This document shows, one piece after another, positions 48,201 through 60,178 of a stretch of DNA of 64,000 nt. Source of the stretch: Amyelois transitella (Eukaryota > Arthropoda > Insecta > Lepidoptera > Pyralidae); NCBI RefSeq assembly GCF_032362555.1, contig NC_083509.1, positions 9,199,001-9,263,000 on the forward strand, given 5' to 3'. The notes under the pieces are model-generated. The model had not been told where the DNA came from. It did no database searches and saw only the letters and a program-made list of their open reading frames with translations. The position numbers and the translations under genes are program-made. The number at the start of each line of letters is the position of its first letter. Positions within the stretch are counted from its first letter, which is position 1.

Positions 48201-51200
48201 GGAACTTTATTTTGAATGACAACAACGACGTTTACACTAATACGCTTATACTTACAAATTAGTACTTTACACTATTTTATAAGTTTATACTTACAAAACA
48301 GTGTAAAGTCTAAAATGATACCCATCTTAACATGGAATATGTACCCTCGCTAGAATAAAGATAATATTTGCATGGTTGTTCCTTCGAGACTGAAGGGTAG
48401 CCTCAACGAGGATGTCCTAAAAAGGCTTGACTTCGACAGATCCGCGGAAAAAAGCTAGATCAATGTTTATTTACTTTGAAATCAATAAAGCAGAAGTGAC
48501 AGAAAGAAATGTAATAAACCTAAGTGCAACGCAGTAATTTGGAGGCATACAAAATGTCTGGGCTGCCATCAACCTGTAATTTTCTATGGCGTTCGTACCG
48601 TGGGTCAATCTGAACATTAATGGCGATTGTATCGGACCATCGGCCATCGGTTTAATGGCTTGCATCATCTATCACTGGCATGGCCGCATTTTTGATATGC
48701 TTTTTATTACAGTATTTTCTATGTGATTAATATTTACTACATTTGATTAATGATTTCTGTATGTATCGAATGACCTAGACCTTAGGTTTATTTTAGCGTG
48801 GGATTTGAAATAACCATGTAAAATAATAGTTTAAAAAAAACTAAAAAACTACGCTTTTATTGCTAATCAAACTAAAAAATAGAAAATAAAAATTAATGAC
48901 AAAGGAATTCAGTAGTAGCAAGTCGAACAATCAGTTATAGTCAGTTGTAGTAGTAATTACCTCGGATTAAAATTATAACAAAATTAAATTTATAAACAAA
49001 ACAATTTAAATCAGAGTAAAAAGCGTGGGGTGCCTGATGTAGTAAATATTAAAATCATTCTATTAGCATATATTTATGACGAGAGAGTTATGAAAATGAA
49101 GTAAAATGCACCCCATGCTTTATACATTTTCCTTTGTCATTAATTTTTATTTTCTATTTTTTAGTTTGATTAGCAATAAAAGCGTAGTTTTTTAGTTTTT
49201 TTTAAACTATTATTTATTTTCTATTTTTTAGTTCGATTTGCAATAAAACGGGTAGTTTTTTAGTTTTTTTATACAATTATTTTTTGGAAGTTAACACTTC
49301 TGGTATAACTATCTTACTAGAAAAGACTTTCGCAACCATGCGCCCATCGCCGGAGGTTTTCACAACTAACTTTCTTAAAGTTATATGTGGCCTGATTGGA
49401 TTAAATCTCATAATATTCTCATCATCATGATTCTTTTTAAGGCGATGGGCTTGCAACCTGTCACTATTTGAATCTCAATTCTATCTTAAAGCCAAATAGC
49501 TGAACGTGGCCTATCAGTCTTTACAAGACTGTTGGCTCTGTCTACCCCGCAAGGGATATAGACGTGATTATATGTATGTATGATGATTGTTAAACCCAGT
49601 GGAAAAGAATTTTATAGTGATAAATCACTGTTAATAATATTTTTGACTATCCAGCAAACGTAATAATTTTCGATTGTGGCCTTGCCAGGAATCAAACCAC
49701 AAGATTAAGAGGCAGATTGATACAGGAACAAAAATATTTCAAACATACCTCCACTGCCTTTACAACCAGGAACGCAACAAAGTTTATCTGAAGACATCGT
49801 GGCACTTTTGTTGTAAAATCTGTCTTTCACAAAAACAAACACAAACTTGGGACTCCTATCTCAAATAATAAGGTACTTTTTACAGGAGTCCTATCTCAAA
49901 ATATCTGCACAACACAGTAAACACAGTCAGAGTCCAATCTCAGATGATAAAATCACACGAATATCCGGAAGAACAAAGCTCGACTCAACGGAAGATTCCA
50001 AACTCCAAATAACGACAAGTTATTACAAAGTGCAAATAGGTAAATACACAGGTACCGGTAAAAAACAACAGAAAGAAAGTTTACAGGTGTTCGAATCGAA
50101 TTCAATCAAAACTTACTGCAAAACTTATTTGACATAAATAAACTGTCACTCATTTTCCAAACGAGTATTACAGTGTTGCTATTATAAATAGGCAAAAGAT
50201 ACCTAATGTTAATTCAAGAATTGCATTAATATGTTAAATACGTATTAAATATCGCAAAGTTCTGTAGGTAGTAACTTTATTCTTGTATTATTGTAAATTT
50301 AGTTGTTCAATTTTCATTTATTACTTTTGTTTTATTACTTATATATTTTTTATTGTTTTAAAATATTCTACTAATTCTACTATTGTTTCTAATGGTAATT
50401 TTAAATGGAGCAATGCGATGAAATAAAGAAGCCTCAGGTTAATAGTAACATTATATGGAAATATATTACATCTCTTTTTGACTCATTATACGTCAGAACT
50501 TCTTGGTTTCTTGTATGGAGATTACTGGCACTGGTGCTATCTCTGTCTCTCTTACTCTCACACGAAGGATCTAAAAATGAATTTATTAATCCTGGCAGTT
50601 TTAATAAGGATAATGAGAAACTCTTATCAAAATATTGCATTGTCATCGGTCCTTGATACGTGTGCAAAGTTCCAAGTTGATCAGACGTTTAGAAATCAGT
50701 GAAAATTAAGCTCAAAGATTCCGTTACATACATACATACAACCCAAGCTAATAAAAGCGTAGTAAAAATACGTAGGGATATTGGGAGGGACAAACGAGAT
50801 TCTTCTTCTGCTCAGCTCTCAAAAATTTTAAGGACTTCGGGGTGATTGGTTTCCACTTTCTTTCAGCTAAGCTTATGATAATATTGCGTGATTTTTTTTA
50901 TAATTTTATACTATAAATAAGACCTTTTCACAATTGTTTAATGCTTATTCGGTAATCAGATGTTCACAATTGTAGCTAGTTGTGGGTCGGTCCTTTTAAG
51001 CAAAATCTGCTTGTGCTAGGAGACTCGGCCATTTTTTCTTTCGTTACAATTTGACCAATTATTCAATGAGAGGACAGTTAAATGATAACTACTTTTATTC
51101 CTAAATAAATCACTAGAACAAATCTTATAAACCTATAACCTACTTACCTAAATGACGAGGATAATGCCTAGGACATAGAACAAGGATTTTCTTGGTTCTA

Positions 51201-53821
51201 TTAAAATATATAAAATTATCTCACAGATACAACCAGGGTGCTGTTCACGACTTGGTGGCTCTTCATAATTTTGCTGTCGGCCTTCTATACGGCGAATTTG
51301 ACTGCTTTCCTGACACTCTCCAAGTTTACCTTGGACATCGAGTACCCGAAGGACCTTTACAAAAAGAACTACCGCTGGGTCTCGGCGGAAGGCAGCGCGG
51401 TGCAATATATCGTTGCGGCTGTAAGTATTTTAGGGTCATTTTTTAACTATTTTTAGTCACTCCGTGTGGTCCCGGCACAAATAGAAAAAGAATAGGACCA
51501 CTCCATTTCTTTCCCATGGATGTCGTAAAAGGCGACTAAGGGGTAGGCTTATAAACTTGGGATTCTTCTTTTAGGCGATGGGCTAGCAACCTTTCACTAT
51601 CTGAATCTCAATTCTATCTTAAAGCCAAACAGCTGAACGTGGCCTATTAGTCTTTACAAAACTGTTGGCTCTGTCTACCCCGCAAGGGATATAGACGTGA
51701 TCATATGTATGTATGTATGTTAGTCACTTCGAAGCTGTGCCCACTAATATGGGTAGATATGTTGAAATTTACACGTCAGTAAGAACTTTCGAAATGCTTA
51801 ATTTTTTCCTACTACACCCATTTAAGTATCTTCTTATCTGTATTCCAAATATTTGTGGAAATCGGTTTAGTGGTTTCGGCTGTGTAAACGAATATTTATT
51901 TACTATATGATCTAAGATAAATATGACATACAACTAGATCGAAAATAGGACTTCGGTAATGTTTTTAAATAATAATGTAGGTACTCGTTCAAACAAATAT
52001 TGTTATCATTTCGATAGGAAGAATTCACTAATCGTTTCTTAACTTTGTACTTACAAAATATAAGTTTGTGTGAAAGCGACAATGAATATAGTCAGCTTCT
52101 AAATACTCAAATCGTGAAACACAAAATCGTGGCGCTGTTATTTGGCTATTCTTTAAACAAAAACACTTTCAGTTAGACTTACAAAAATACATTACTTGTC
52201 TACAGCCAAACGAAGACCTTTACTACCTTCACGCGATGGTACAAAACGGACGCGCGGAATTCCGGTCTTTCCGCAATGACTCGGAGTACCTTCCACTAGT
52301 TCAGAACGGCGCTGTACTGGTGAAAGAACAGAGTGCAATAGAACATGCCATGTATGCAGACTACCTTCAGAAAGCACGGGAAGGGGTCGAAGAAGCGGAC
52401 AGGTCAGTAATTCAGTTGTTTTCTGCAATTGTCGCTAAATAATGTTTCGATTCTAGATATTGAACGAAAACTAACGGATTACTCCCTTAGTCACCTCTTA
52501 TGACATCTACGAGAGAGTACCTTGTTGTATTCTTAAGTGGCGGGAAACACAGGGCACGAATCAGATTAGTTAAATTGTACTCGAGAAACGAAATAACAGA
52601 CAAAATATTTTTATTCATATTTCTTTCTTTGTTCTTATTTCTCAGGTGTACATACGTGGTTGCCCCGAACTCATTTATGAATAGGCTGAGAGGCTTCATA
52701 TATCCCCAAAATAGCAAATTGAAGACCCTTTTCGATTCAGTGTAAGTACTTTGGTTAGTTGTTTTAGACGAACCTAACGCAACTTGAAGAAAGGTTGTAG
52801 ATGATTTTCTTAATCGCTTCTTGCGACATCCACAGGAAAGAGACAAAGTATTTTTATTTTAATTAAGCTCGGCTAGGCTTAAGCGTGCTTATAGAAGATA
52901 ATTGCAGTAAAATTTTGTGAACAGAATAAATACTAGGCCACTCAGAAAGTATTGTGATAAAAGTTTTACGTATGAAAGCATGGCCAGTTATAAAGTTCCT
53001 ATAAAACATTAAGTAAAAAAAGGCGCGTATCTAACAATTTTGAATTCTCCCTCCATTTTAAGTTCGCAAATTTTCTTGGATGGGACAACTAGTTATGCAT
53101 ATCAGTTGGTCTACGAGGAAAAGTAGTCCCACGTAGGTCAAGTGTATACCCCTTTTTCTTCCTGCTAGGCTCTGGCACGTCAACGAAGCTGGTTTGGTGG
53201 ATTTCCTCAAATCACGGGACCTGCCTTCCACGAAGATCTGCCCTCTGGACTTGCAGTCCAAAGACCGTCAGCTCAGAAACAGCGATCTGATGATGACGTA
53301 CATGATAATGGTGATTGGGTTGTGTGCCGCTGCAGCCATCTTTATTGGAGAGGTAGGAATAAAATTTAAGTACATAACTCAATATCGATATGAGGTTTGA
53401 GAAGTGAGTGGTAGGCTAATTTTGAGATTAATTTGACTACCTTCGCAGTACCACGCTTCTAGTGGTCAAATCTGGGTTTCCTCACAAGATAAATAAGATA
53501 AATAATACTGTCATGTCATATTAAACTATTTTATTGCAGATTCTAGTCAAGAGGTACGTTAGAGTCAAATTCAGGAAGCCGAGCAAACAGAAGCGAAAGA
53601 AGACCAAATTCAACAAAAGTTCGACGGTACATCACTATGACGATAGCAGACCTCCTCCATACGACGCCATTTTTGGAAAATCTACAGCGAAGCTTCCAGA
53701 AGGCTGTCATATGAGGATTGTCAATGGCAGAGAATATTTGGTAATGGAATCGAATGGAGGATCACGGTTGGTTCCTGTTAGGACGCCGTCAGCGTTTCTG
53801 TATGCTGGTAGAGCAACGTAA
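45251..53821 (+). CDS. Ionotropic receptor IR-B, IR93a-like (10 exons, 5' end uncertain)
   Basis: Exons: (45251)-45332, 45659-45747, 46347-46535, 47115-47278, 47883-48052, 51227-51420, 52206-52402, 52646-52741, 53169-53352 and 53540-53821 (stop 53819-53821). Phases agree; 548 residues from the ATG at 45251. That ATG aligns with an internal Met of IR-A, and an in-frame TGA lies at 45236-45238, so a leader exon is missing or unrecognised. S1 shows GVAFTVVDILREKFNFTYE and WMMMLKRPKESAAGSGLLAP. The pore/TM2 region is TTRVLFTTWWLFIILLSAFY plus TANLTAFLTLS; TM3 follows LRNSDLMMTYMIMV. The tail has RPPPYDAIFGKS and NGREYLVMESNGG. These match my recollection of IR93a slightly better than IR-A does. 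Intron 5 is 3.2 kb and carries a perfect foldback. Intron 7 is displaced 19 nt relative to IR-A. The exon 3 acceptor (CATAAG) has a weak pyrimidine tract. Confidence 0.87.
45353..45510 (+). repeat. LINE-like 3' tail
   Basis: Runs from AGGGTCAGGTCAAAAGTACC through GCCTGCATGAAGAGAG to CTTACCCCTCCGGGAAAGAG and a short TATG tail. A reversed fragment follows at 45545-45600. Relatives at 16309-16481 and 41480-41640. IR-B intron 1. Confidence 0.6.
46010..46165. repeat. Cluster of GCTAC/GTAGC mini-hairpins
   Basis: About five imperfect units each have GCTAC and GTAGC separated by about six to eight bases, for example GCTACGGAACTGTAGC, GCTACGAAATTGTAGC and GCTACGGAAATGTAGC. Units are spaced roughly 20-35 bp. 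Lies in IR-B intron 2. Confidence 0.75.
46640..46870 (+). repeat. Common 265-bp repeat, degenerate
   Basis: Recognisable by AGGATCACTTCGTATCTTTC, GTCGTAAAAG and GGCCTTTCAGTCTTTAAAAC. IR-B intron 3. Confidence 0.6.
47572..47700 (+). repeat. Common 265-bp repeat, 5' fragment
   Basis: GTCGTGTGGTTCTCGGCAC to AAAAGGCAACTAGGGGATT, then unrelated sequence. IR-B intron 4. Confidence 0.65.
48264..48309. repeat. 10-bp inverted repeat
   Basis: ACTTTACACT (48264-48273) is exactly inverted at 48300-48309. A TTATACTTACAAA direct repeat overlaps the region. IR-B intron 5. Confidence 0.6.
48821..49215. mobile_element. Foldback element with perfect 87-bp arms
   Basis: Positions 48821-48907 and 49129-49215 are exact reverse complements, including all homopolymer lengths I checked. 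The 221-bp centre has its own inverted pair (AAGCGTGGGGTGC near 49020 and GCACCCCATGCTT near 49108). No open frame and no clear target duplication. Lies in IR-B intron 5 (48053-51226). It could be a foldback transposon or a hairpin small-RNA source. Confidence 0.9.
49216..49283 (+). repeat. Diverged third copy of the foldback arm
   Basis: TTTTCTATTTTTTAGTTCGA, CAATAAAACGGGTAG and TTTTTTAGTTTTTTT repeat the right arm in direct orientation, with several changes, directly after that arm ends. Confidence 0.75.
49432..49592 (+). repeat. Common 265-bp repeat, 3' two thirds
   Basis: From TCTTTTTAAGGCGATGGGCT to the ATATGTATGTATG tail. IR-B intron 5. Confidence 0.8.
51463..51725 (+). repeat. Common 265-bp repeat, full length
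   Basis: From CCGTGTGGTCCCGGCAC to the TATGTATGTATG tail. It lies about 40 bp after the IR-B exon 6 donor. An old retroelement-like stretch follows to about 51905. Confidence 0.9.
52478..52560 (-). repeat. Common 265-bp repeat, 5' fragment
   Basis: CTCCCTTAGTCACCTCTTATG and the GGGAAACACAGGGCAC end are the reverse of the family's first 80 bases, diverged. IR-B intron 7. Confidence 0.5.
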
Positions 53822-54171
53822 ACGTCTAAGCACAGTGCAAAAACGCTATTAAAGAAAAAAACGTACGGCGCCGCACGGACTGTATACGAGGAATAGCTCG
53901 ATTATTCTTCTTTGGGAGTAAGAGATTTAAAATACAACGCTTAATAGTAAAAAATACCTTCTGTAGATTATATTTGATTGAAAACCAAATCAATAATTAA
54001 CTACGTGTTTACTAAGTACCCACATTGTCGTGCTTACAAGAGTGTTTATATTTAGATAAAAGTTTTGTAGATGTGTAGTGAAATGCCACATTAGAGTTAA
54101 GTGTTGATTTGAGTCACAAAACATGCACTAAGGGGCAGCATACTTATTAGAAATACTATGTGATGTTATTA

Positions 54172-54204
54172 AATAAAACGATCTCATCAATACATATTTT
54201 TATT
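54172..54204. terminator. Opposed poly(A) signals after IR-B
   Basis: AATAAA on the plus strand at 54172-54177 would end IR-B with a 350-nt 3' UTR. AATAAA on the minus strand at 54204-54199 could end a long ZnT1 3' UTR. Only sequence position supports this. Confidence 0.45.
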
Positions 54205-57200
54205 AACTGTGAAAATACACTTCCACAATTCCTCTAACATCCAAATCACATCTCAACATCGTTCCCAAAACAATTAAACTTATTAATTTATAAATAGAAA
54301 CGACAAGGGCCCGTCAATGACATTTTGTACATAGCATTAATGCATTAGATTTATGTGACAAATTTCCTGTTGGTGTTAAAAAGCATTAATTCACTATTAC
54401 AAATTGTGTATAAAAGACAAAAATCTGTTCCCCGCCAAATACTACCATCACAATTTACCAAGTTTTGTCACTTTCAGACTACTGATTCATCAAAGTTCGA
54501 CCCGAAAATTAAAAAATCTTAAGTAAAAATAATGATGCGTTCACATGCACATTAAAGATCTTAAGAACTTTTTGCCATTAGGTATTGTAAAGGTTATATG
54601 TGCATGTGACCAATTATAAGTTGAAAGACTTCAATGTTATAAACAGAGTACCAAAAACAATTGCAAAGTGAGGGTAGTTGACAGCGAAACAAATGTAAAG
54701 CACGAAGGAGTCAAGTGCCACAATAATAATGCATATTGAAACAAATTCACTTCGTTATCCCTAAAGGGGTAGACAAAGCATCTGTTTCAAAAAGGATACT
54801 TAACATTTTTTTATAATCATATATTAGCGTTTTTCTAAAAAAAAAATGTGTGACCGGCCCGAACATAATAATTTACAGTTTTCTGTACAATGTACAATTT
54901 ACATTTTGTACACATAAATACAGTAAAATAATTACAAATTTACCCACTGAGTCGAAAATTGCGAGAGCTAACAAGGAAGTTGGATTTTAGCCACTCGTTA
55001 GGAAAATGGCGTCAAGCAACTATCATTGGTATTGTTTGCATTGGTCGCAAGCGGCTACATAACTTATTTGATTTCCACAAATTTATTTCATGAGTGCTAT
55101 GAAGTTATGCAATGCAGTACTCATAGTAGTCGTACTAAACGCCATTTTGTTTTCAACCGATTAACTTTCAAACAAATCTGTTGGTAGTCTGAGAAATTAC
55201 ATCAGAGCTCAGTTTCTTAAAATATATATGTACGTAATCATAAATTACTTCCTTACAGTTTTAACTCACGTATAAATATAATTATGTGAATAATAATCAT
55301 TATTATAAAATATAAATTTTACAAAACATAATTTTCAATGCATGCCATATTTTTATTGATATTATAGCTAAGAAGTGTTCAGGCTATAAAATGCAGGTCG
55401 AATTATGATAAAACAATCAGATTCAATAACAATTAAGTACTTGAATTTTATTAGCAATACAATGAAACACCAGATAACAAATAATGATGAATATTATAGA
55501 TGGAAAACATATCACGTGCGTAGTGAGCCACGTGTAGATTTTGATTTTTATTTTATTTATACGTAATTTATGTTCATCTTAAATTGACAAAACTACATTG
55601 AAATTAACATACACTAATAAAACAACTTAGCGATAGGCGCTCTATCATACAATAATTCTACTTATTGAAGCAATTTGCATAAGCTCATTAAACTGTTAAT
55701 AAGCCACTTTTCACCACAGTTTTCGGATAAAATTGTCAACTTAAATGTCAGTAGAACAATATGCATAAGATAAAGATTGTAAATTTTATTATGTTATTAC
55801 CATTAACGCGATAAGATTCTGAGATATATTACTTTATACAGCCCACAATAAAAATAATGGATTTAATAATACGAATTGTGTAGTGTACATAATAAACGTT
55901 TAGTTTTCGTGTAGGTACTAATGAAGCGATAATGGGTTACTTTTAAAAAAAAATGTAAATAAAAATTAACCCGGAATAAGAGTTCAACAATAATTCAGTA
56001 TTTTATTCATATTTAAAAAAGCTGTGATACGGATATTGAGCATAGATTAGTATATTGCAATAAAAAGAAACAGTTCTTAATTTGACTGTACGACAAAGAC
56101 AATGTTACTCTATAGGCTCATGTAGAATAAAAATGTCAGCTTGAAAATGACAATCACATTTTTTTCTGTTTGTAACGTAGTGGCAAATAAATACCACTTG
56201 ATACATAAACTGGGAAGTGATACAGCAACAGTGAAGTGCAACAATAAATTTTCAGCTAAATACGATTGTCTATCTAAGTCATTCTAACTCTTTACCCGCA
56301 CGTCGTCTATCATATACTATAAAAAATGCTAGCCGTTAATGGCGTTTCTCTACTTAATCTACGAAATATGATCACATTTTTAAGTATAAGAAACAGTTTA
56401 CTATTTAGATATAGGTATGTATGAGAAACTAATTTTCATTATTTATCCTCAAACGTTTCTAAAAATGCACATATTTGGATAGTTATAAAATATATATTGC
56501 TATTTATTGCTATTTTATGCAGAGGTATTAACTGTTGTAATTTATATGAACACATTGCGTGGATGCGCTATTTATATATGATATTTACTTTAAGTATATA
56601 TATATTTGCGAGCCTAATTTAAACTGCCAGAGCACTTTTAAAAAAATTACTGATTCGCTTATTTATAATAGTTTTTAAAAAGTGATCCTGGCATATGATC
56701 CATACAAAACAGAGGCTTACATAACTTATAAAATCATAACATATGCTGTTCAGAACAAACACGTGTATTCATTACACGGATGGTAATCGGATTTTAGTCA
56801 TTCCAAGAATGAAATATATACATTGATAGGCATATAATCTAATTCTGCAATACGGTTGTAGTCGTCAAGCAATAAAAAGCCCGTTTTGATGAAGTTAAAT
56901 TTACAAACGATGCATTTAAAAATAGAGCGCAAGAGGCAGAACTAATAGTGTACGTATTTGACAACAGCTGTCAAAATAGCCATTTTATTTCTCGTCTTCT
57001 TAAATTATTTTAAGTGGATAAATATATGTCAAGCGTAGCAAAAAATAAATTGTTGATTGTTGCAAAAAATAAATAAAGATATTACTTATTTAGGTTTAAA
57101 ATCTAGGAGATAAGTGGTTTTACCTACAGTATTACTTGGTAAGAATTCTGATTGGGTGAATATGATAAAAAAAGAGGTACCTACTAATGACAAATGTCAG

Positions 57201-60178
57201 TCTCCTCGTTAGACAAAAACTTCGTGTTTAATTTGCAAGAAATTATTGCTTACTACTTCAACATTTGCATCTATCTAATAGTCTGTATGCATAAATACAG
57301 TCATAAGTCCTGGAAGACTTATGTGCTTAACATATTTATCAATCTGATAAGATATATGCGTTGCGATTGCGACATCCACGTGGCTAATATTAAGGTCATC
57401 GACCTCGATTAACAATACGTATTTTTATAAAAACAATTGCCCTGTATTAAAATAATGCTATTAGACTTACATATTAAAAGAAATCGATAAAAAAAATCTA
57501 TTGAGTAATAGCTATTGTACTTTGGGATTTTATTGGGAAAGGTTTCTAGCAATTACTGACCAATACACTAAATGATACATTTTGGTCCTTCGAAGTTGAG
57601 TAAGCGAGTCCACACGGATCGAGTGGTATTGCGAGAAAATGTCGGGTAGTTCAGAAAAGTGGAATAGCATTTATCAACTTCTTAAATGTTTATTTACTTG
57701 TCTGTAACTTTTAGAACGTCTTAAGTTATAGTGAAGTGAAATACCAAACTGCTTAATTTGTACGCGATGCAGCTTGCCCAATGTGGACTCGCCTTTTGAT
57801 GAGTCAGTTTGAATAAATAAATTATATGCAAAAAAAAGGAGGATACGATTTCACGTAATTGCTACTACAGGTATTCATAAATAATGAATGCTAGCTGCCG
57901 AAAATCGCTTCATAATAAAGTTATTTTAAAACGTATTTTGTCATAAAGATATTATATTTATGTATTATCACAGCACCTAGGAATTTACTTCTATAAAGAT
58001 ATGAAACGTATAGAGCTGGTAAATTACATACAACTGATTTGCAACGCGACGGGTACTTTTATTTGCCGCACATATATCACCTAATCTTTCTCTTGACATA
58101 CATTTTTTAGAAATAAATGTAGGTATACATTTACAAAAGAAAAAATTTATTATGACCTTTAATTAGACTTGACTGCAAAGGTAAGAAGGATTGCTGCAAT
58201 ATTTGTATAATTTGACAAGTGTGATAATCCATCTCCACATTACAGAACCATTATTATTCAGAATCAAAGATAAGCAGACGATATATGTGCTAAGTTTCAC
58301 AGAATTGAAACTGTGTTGTGTAGTATAATGTAAAATCGACCAATGACATCGTCTCAATCTTGGCAGACGTCACCTGATTGGTAGATTTCTGCACGTGTTC
58401 AGTTCTGTGAAAACGTAGTCTCATAAGGATAATTATCTCGGCAACTAACACTACTTACTTCAAAGAGTGATATTATGAAAGAATTTAACCTATGTGCCTT
58501 GTAGACTACAAAACGTCGTGTTAAAGGATCTCACGGAAAAACTGTCAATAACTTTGTTTTGGTTATTATTTTAAACCTACATATTAGTTGTGAATTATTT
58601 CCACACTTACCCTAAAAGTCCGAAATTCGCCTAATCTTATTCTTACTGCACCTCTATATAGGTATATCGGTGTCACCAACTTTGTACGCGCAACTTTTAT
58701 AACTAATTCATCAACGAATAATTAATGAGATAAATTAATAAACTCCCAAACTTTTTTACTGTAAATATCAAAGTAATTTGGTTAAAAAAGAAAAATTAAG
58801 AGTACACACAGTTTCTGTTTTAATATTTGCATTGAAATATAGAGTTCTTAATGTTAGACAGAGGTCAGATCCAAATTAGACTCTGAAAGTAAACAATTTG
58901 TTACGAAATGTAAAAACAAACTTAGGTTTCATGCTACGATATTTGTCGCACGATTTATTATTAGCGACAAATCGGAACTGAACTAAAACTTCAATGATAA
59001 AAATACAGCATTTTTATTCAACATTTTATACTTGATGATCTTTGGTTTAATACTTTAAGAGCCTCTTTTGGGCTCCGACAGTAAATAACAGGTTTCACAG
59101 CTAATGTGTAGAGAAAGTAGTAGCCGGGTTAGTATGTTACCACGCGGAGGGCGCCCGCCTGCCGTCACACCGTCTCACCTTCAACCATGGGGGAGGGTAG
59201 CAGGGAACTAAAAAAATATTATCATTAAATAAGTTTTAATCAACACATTTATTCAGCTATGTGAGAATGGAAAGGCAATTTGTGGAGGTTTCATCACTGT
59301 TGGTTTGATAATAAGTAAGTACATATACGTGTAGCAAATTTAATATTCCTATATTAGTAGCCCTGGTTGGATAACAATTTTTTTTTGTCAACAGATATGT
59401 GGGGGTATATTAATTTAATTTAACATATAAGAATGACAATTTTCTAATATTTTTATTCCTTATCATTTTCGCATAGCTGAATTAATTTAGAAACCCAATC
59501 CTAAGAAACTTGTGCTAAGAGTAAGTGTGCGTTTATATAGCTCAGAAGCGAACTTGTGCGAAGACAAGAAAAGCCAACCAAGTGACTGCACATAGCTCCG
59601 CTTCTGAATCGATAGAAGAATACATTTATTTAAGAAGTTGTTACCCGTCTAACTTAAAATATAACCAATTTGTGATTTTTCTACTAGTGTACGTGATTAT
59701 TATTGATATTATTGACTCACTAAACATGTTTATTTCCATAAAATGAATTAACAATTGTCTTTACTAAATAAACTTAGTTTATTCGTTTCAATAATTTATA
59801 GTTTGTTGTATTTAATTCGTTTAAAGTAACTCGCCCTTTTGACAGTCAATTGATTTGGTACTAATCTTAGAAGCAAATACCCTATTTTAGTTAATTACAG
59901 TTGTCACTTTTACGCAGCACAACGTTATAAACTCATTGACTCGATTAATTTGAAATGGGTACATAAAAAAAGCAAAAAATGAATATCATAGTTGAACAGA
60001 GCTCAAAAAACCGATGCTTACCAAAGGCACACAGACATGATATTACAAAAAGTTTCCCAAAGCAATGATTGATTGATAAATGACGTCATTAACAGTACAA
60101 CAGATAACAAAGACTTTGGCAAGCACCAGCTATGCTATATTCGTTGGTCCTTCGGAGTCGGATTTATTTCGAAATACA
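54205..60178 (-). other. Six kilobases without a recognised gene, possible ZnT1 3' UTR
   Basis: AT-rich, notably poor in the repeats that fill other intergenic parts, and without convincing coding segments. The open stretches at 57194-57412, 58163-58357 and 59525-59746 show no family features. The paucity of insertions fits a long transcribed UTR of the minus-strand zinc transporter, but no transcript evidence is available. One MITE-like element is at 57604-57792, and a small GC-rich patch lies at 59130-59190. Confidence 0.35.
57604..57792. mobile_element. MITE-like element with 11-bp TIRs
   Basis: GCGAGTCCACA at 57604-57614 is exactly inverted at 57782-57792. The 189-bp interior is non-coding. 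No certain target duplication. Confidence 0.55.

Noticed and set aside
49674..50702. Several open frames inside IR-B intron 5
   Set aside because: No family resemblance, no splice context, and all lie between two well-supported receptor exons.
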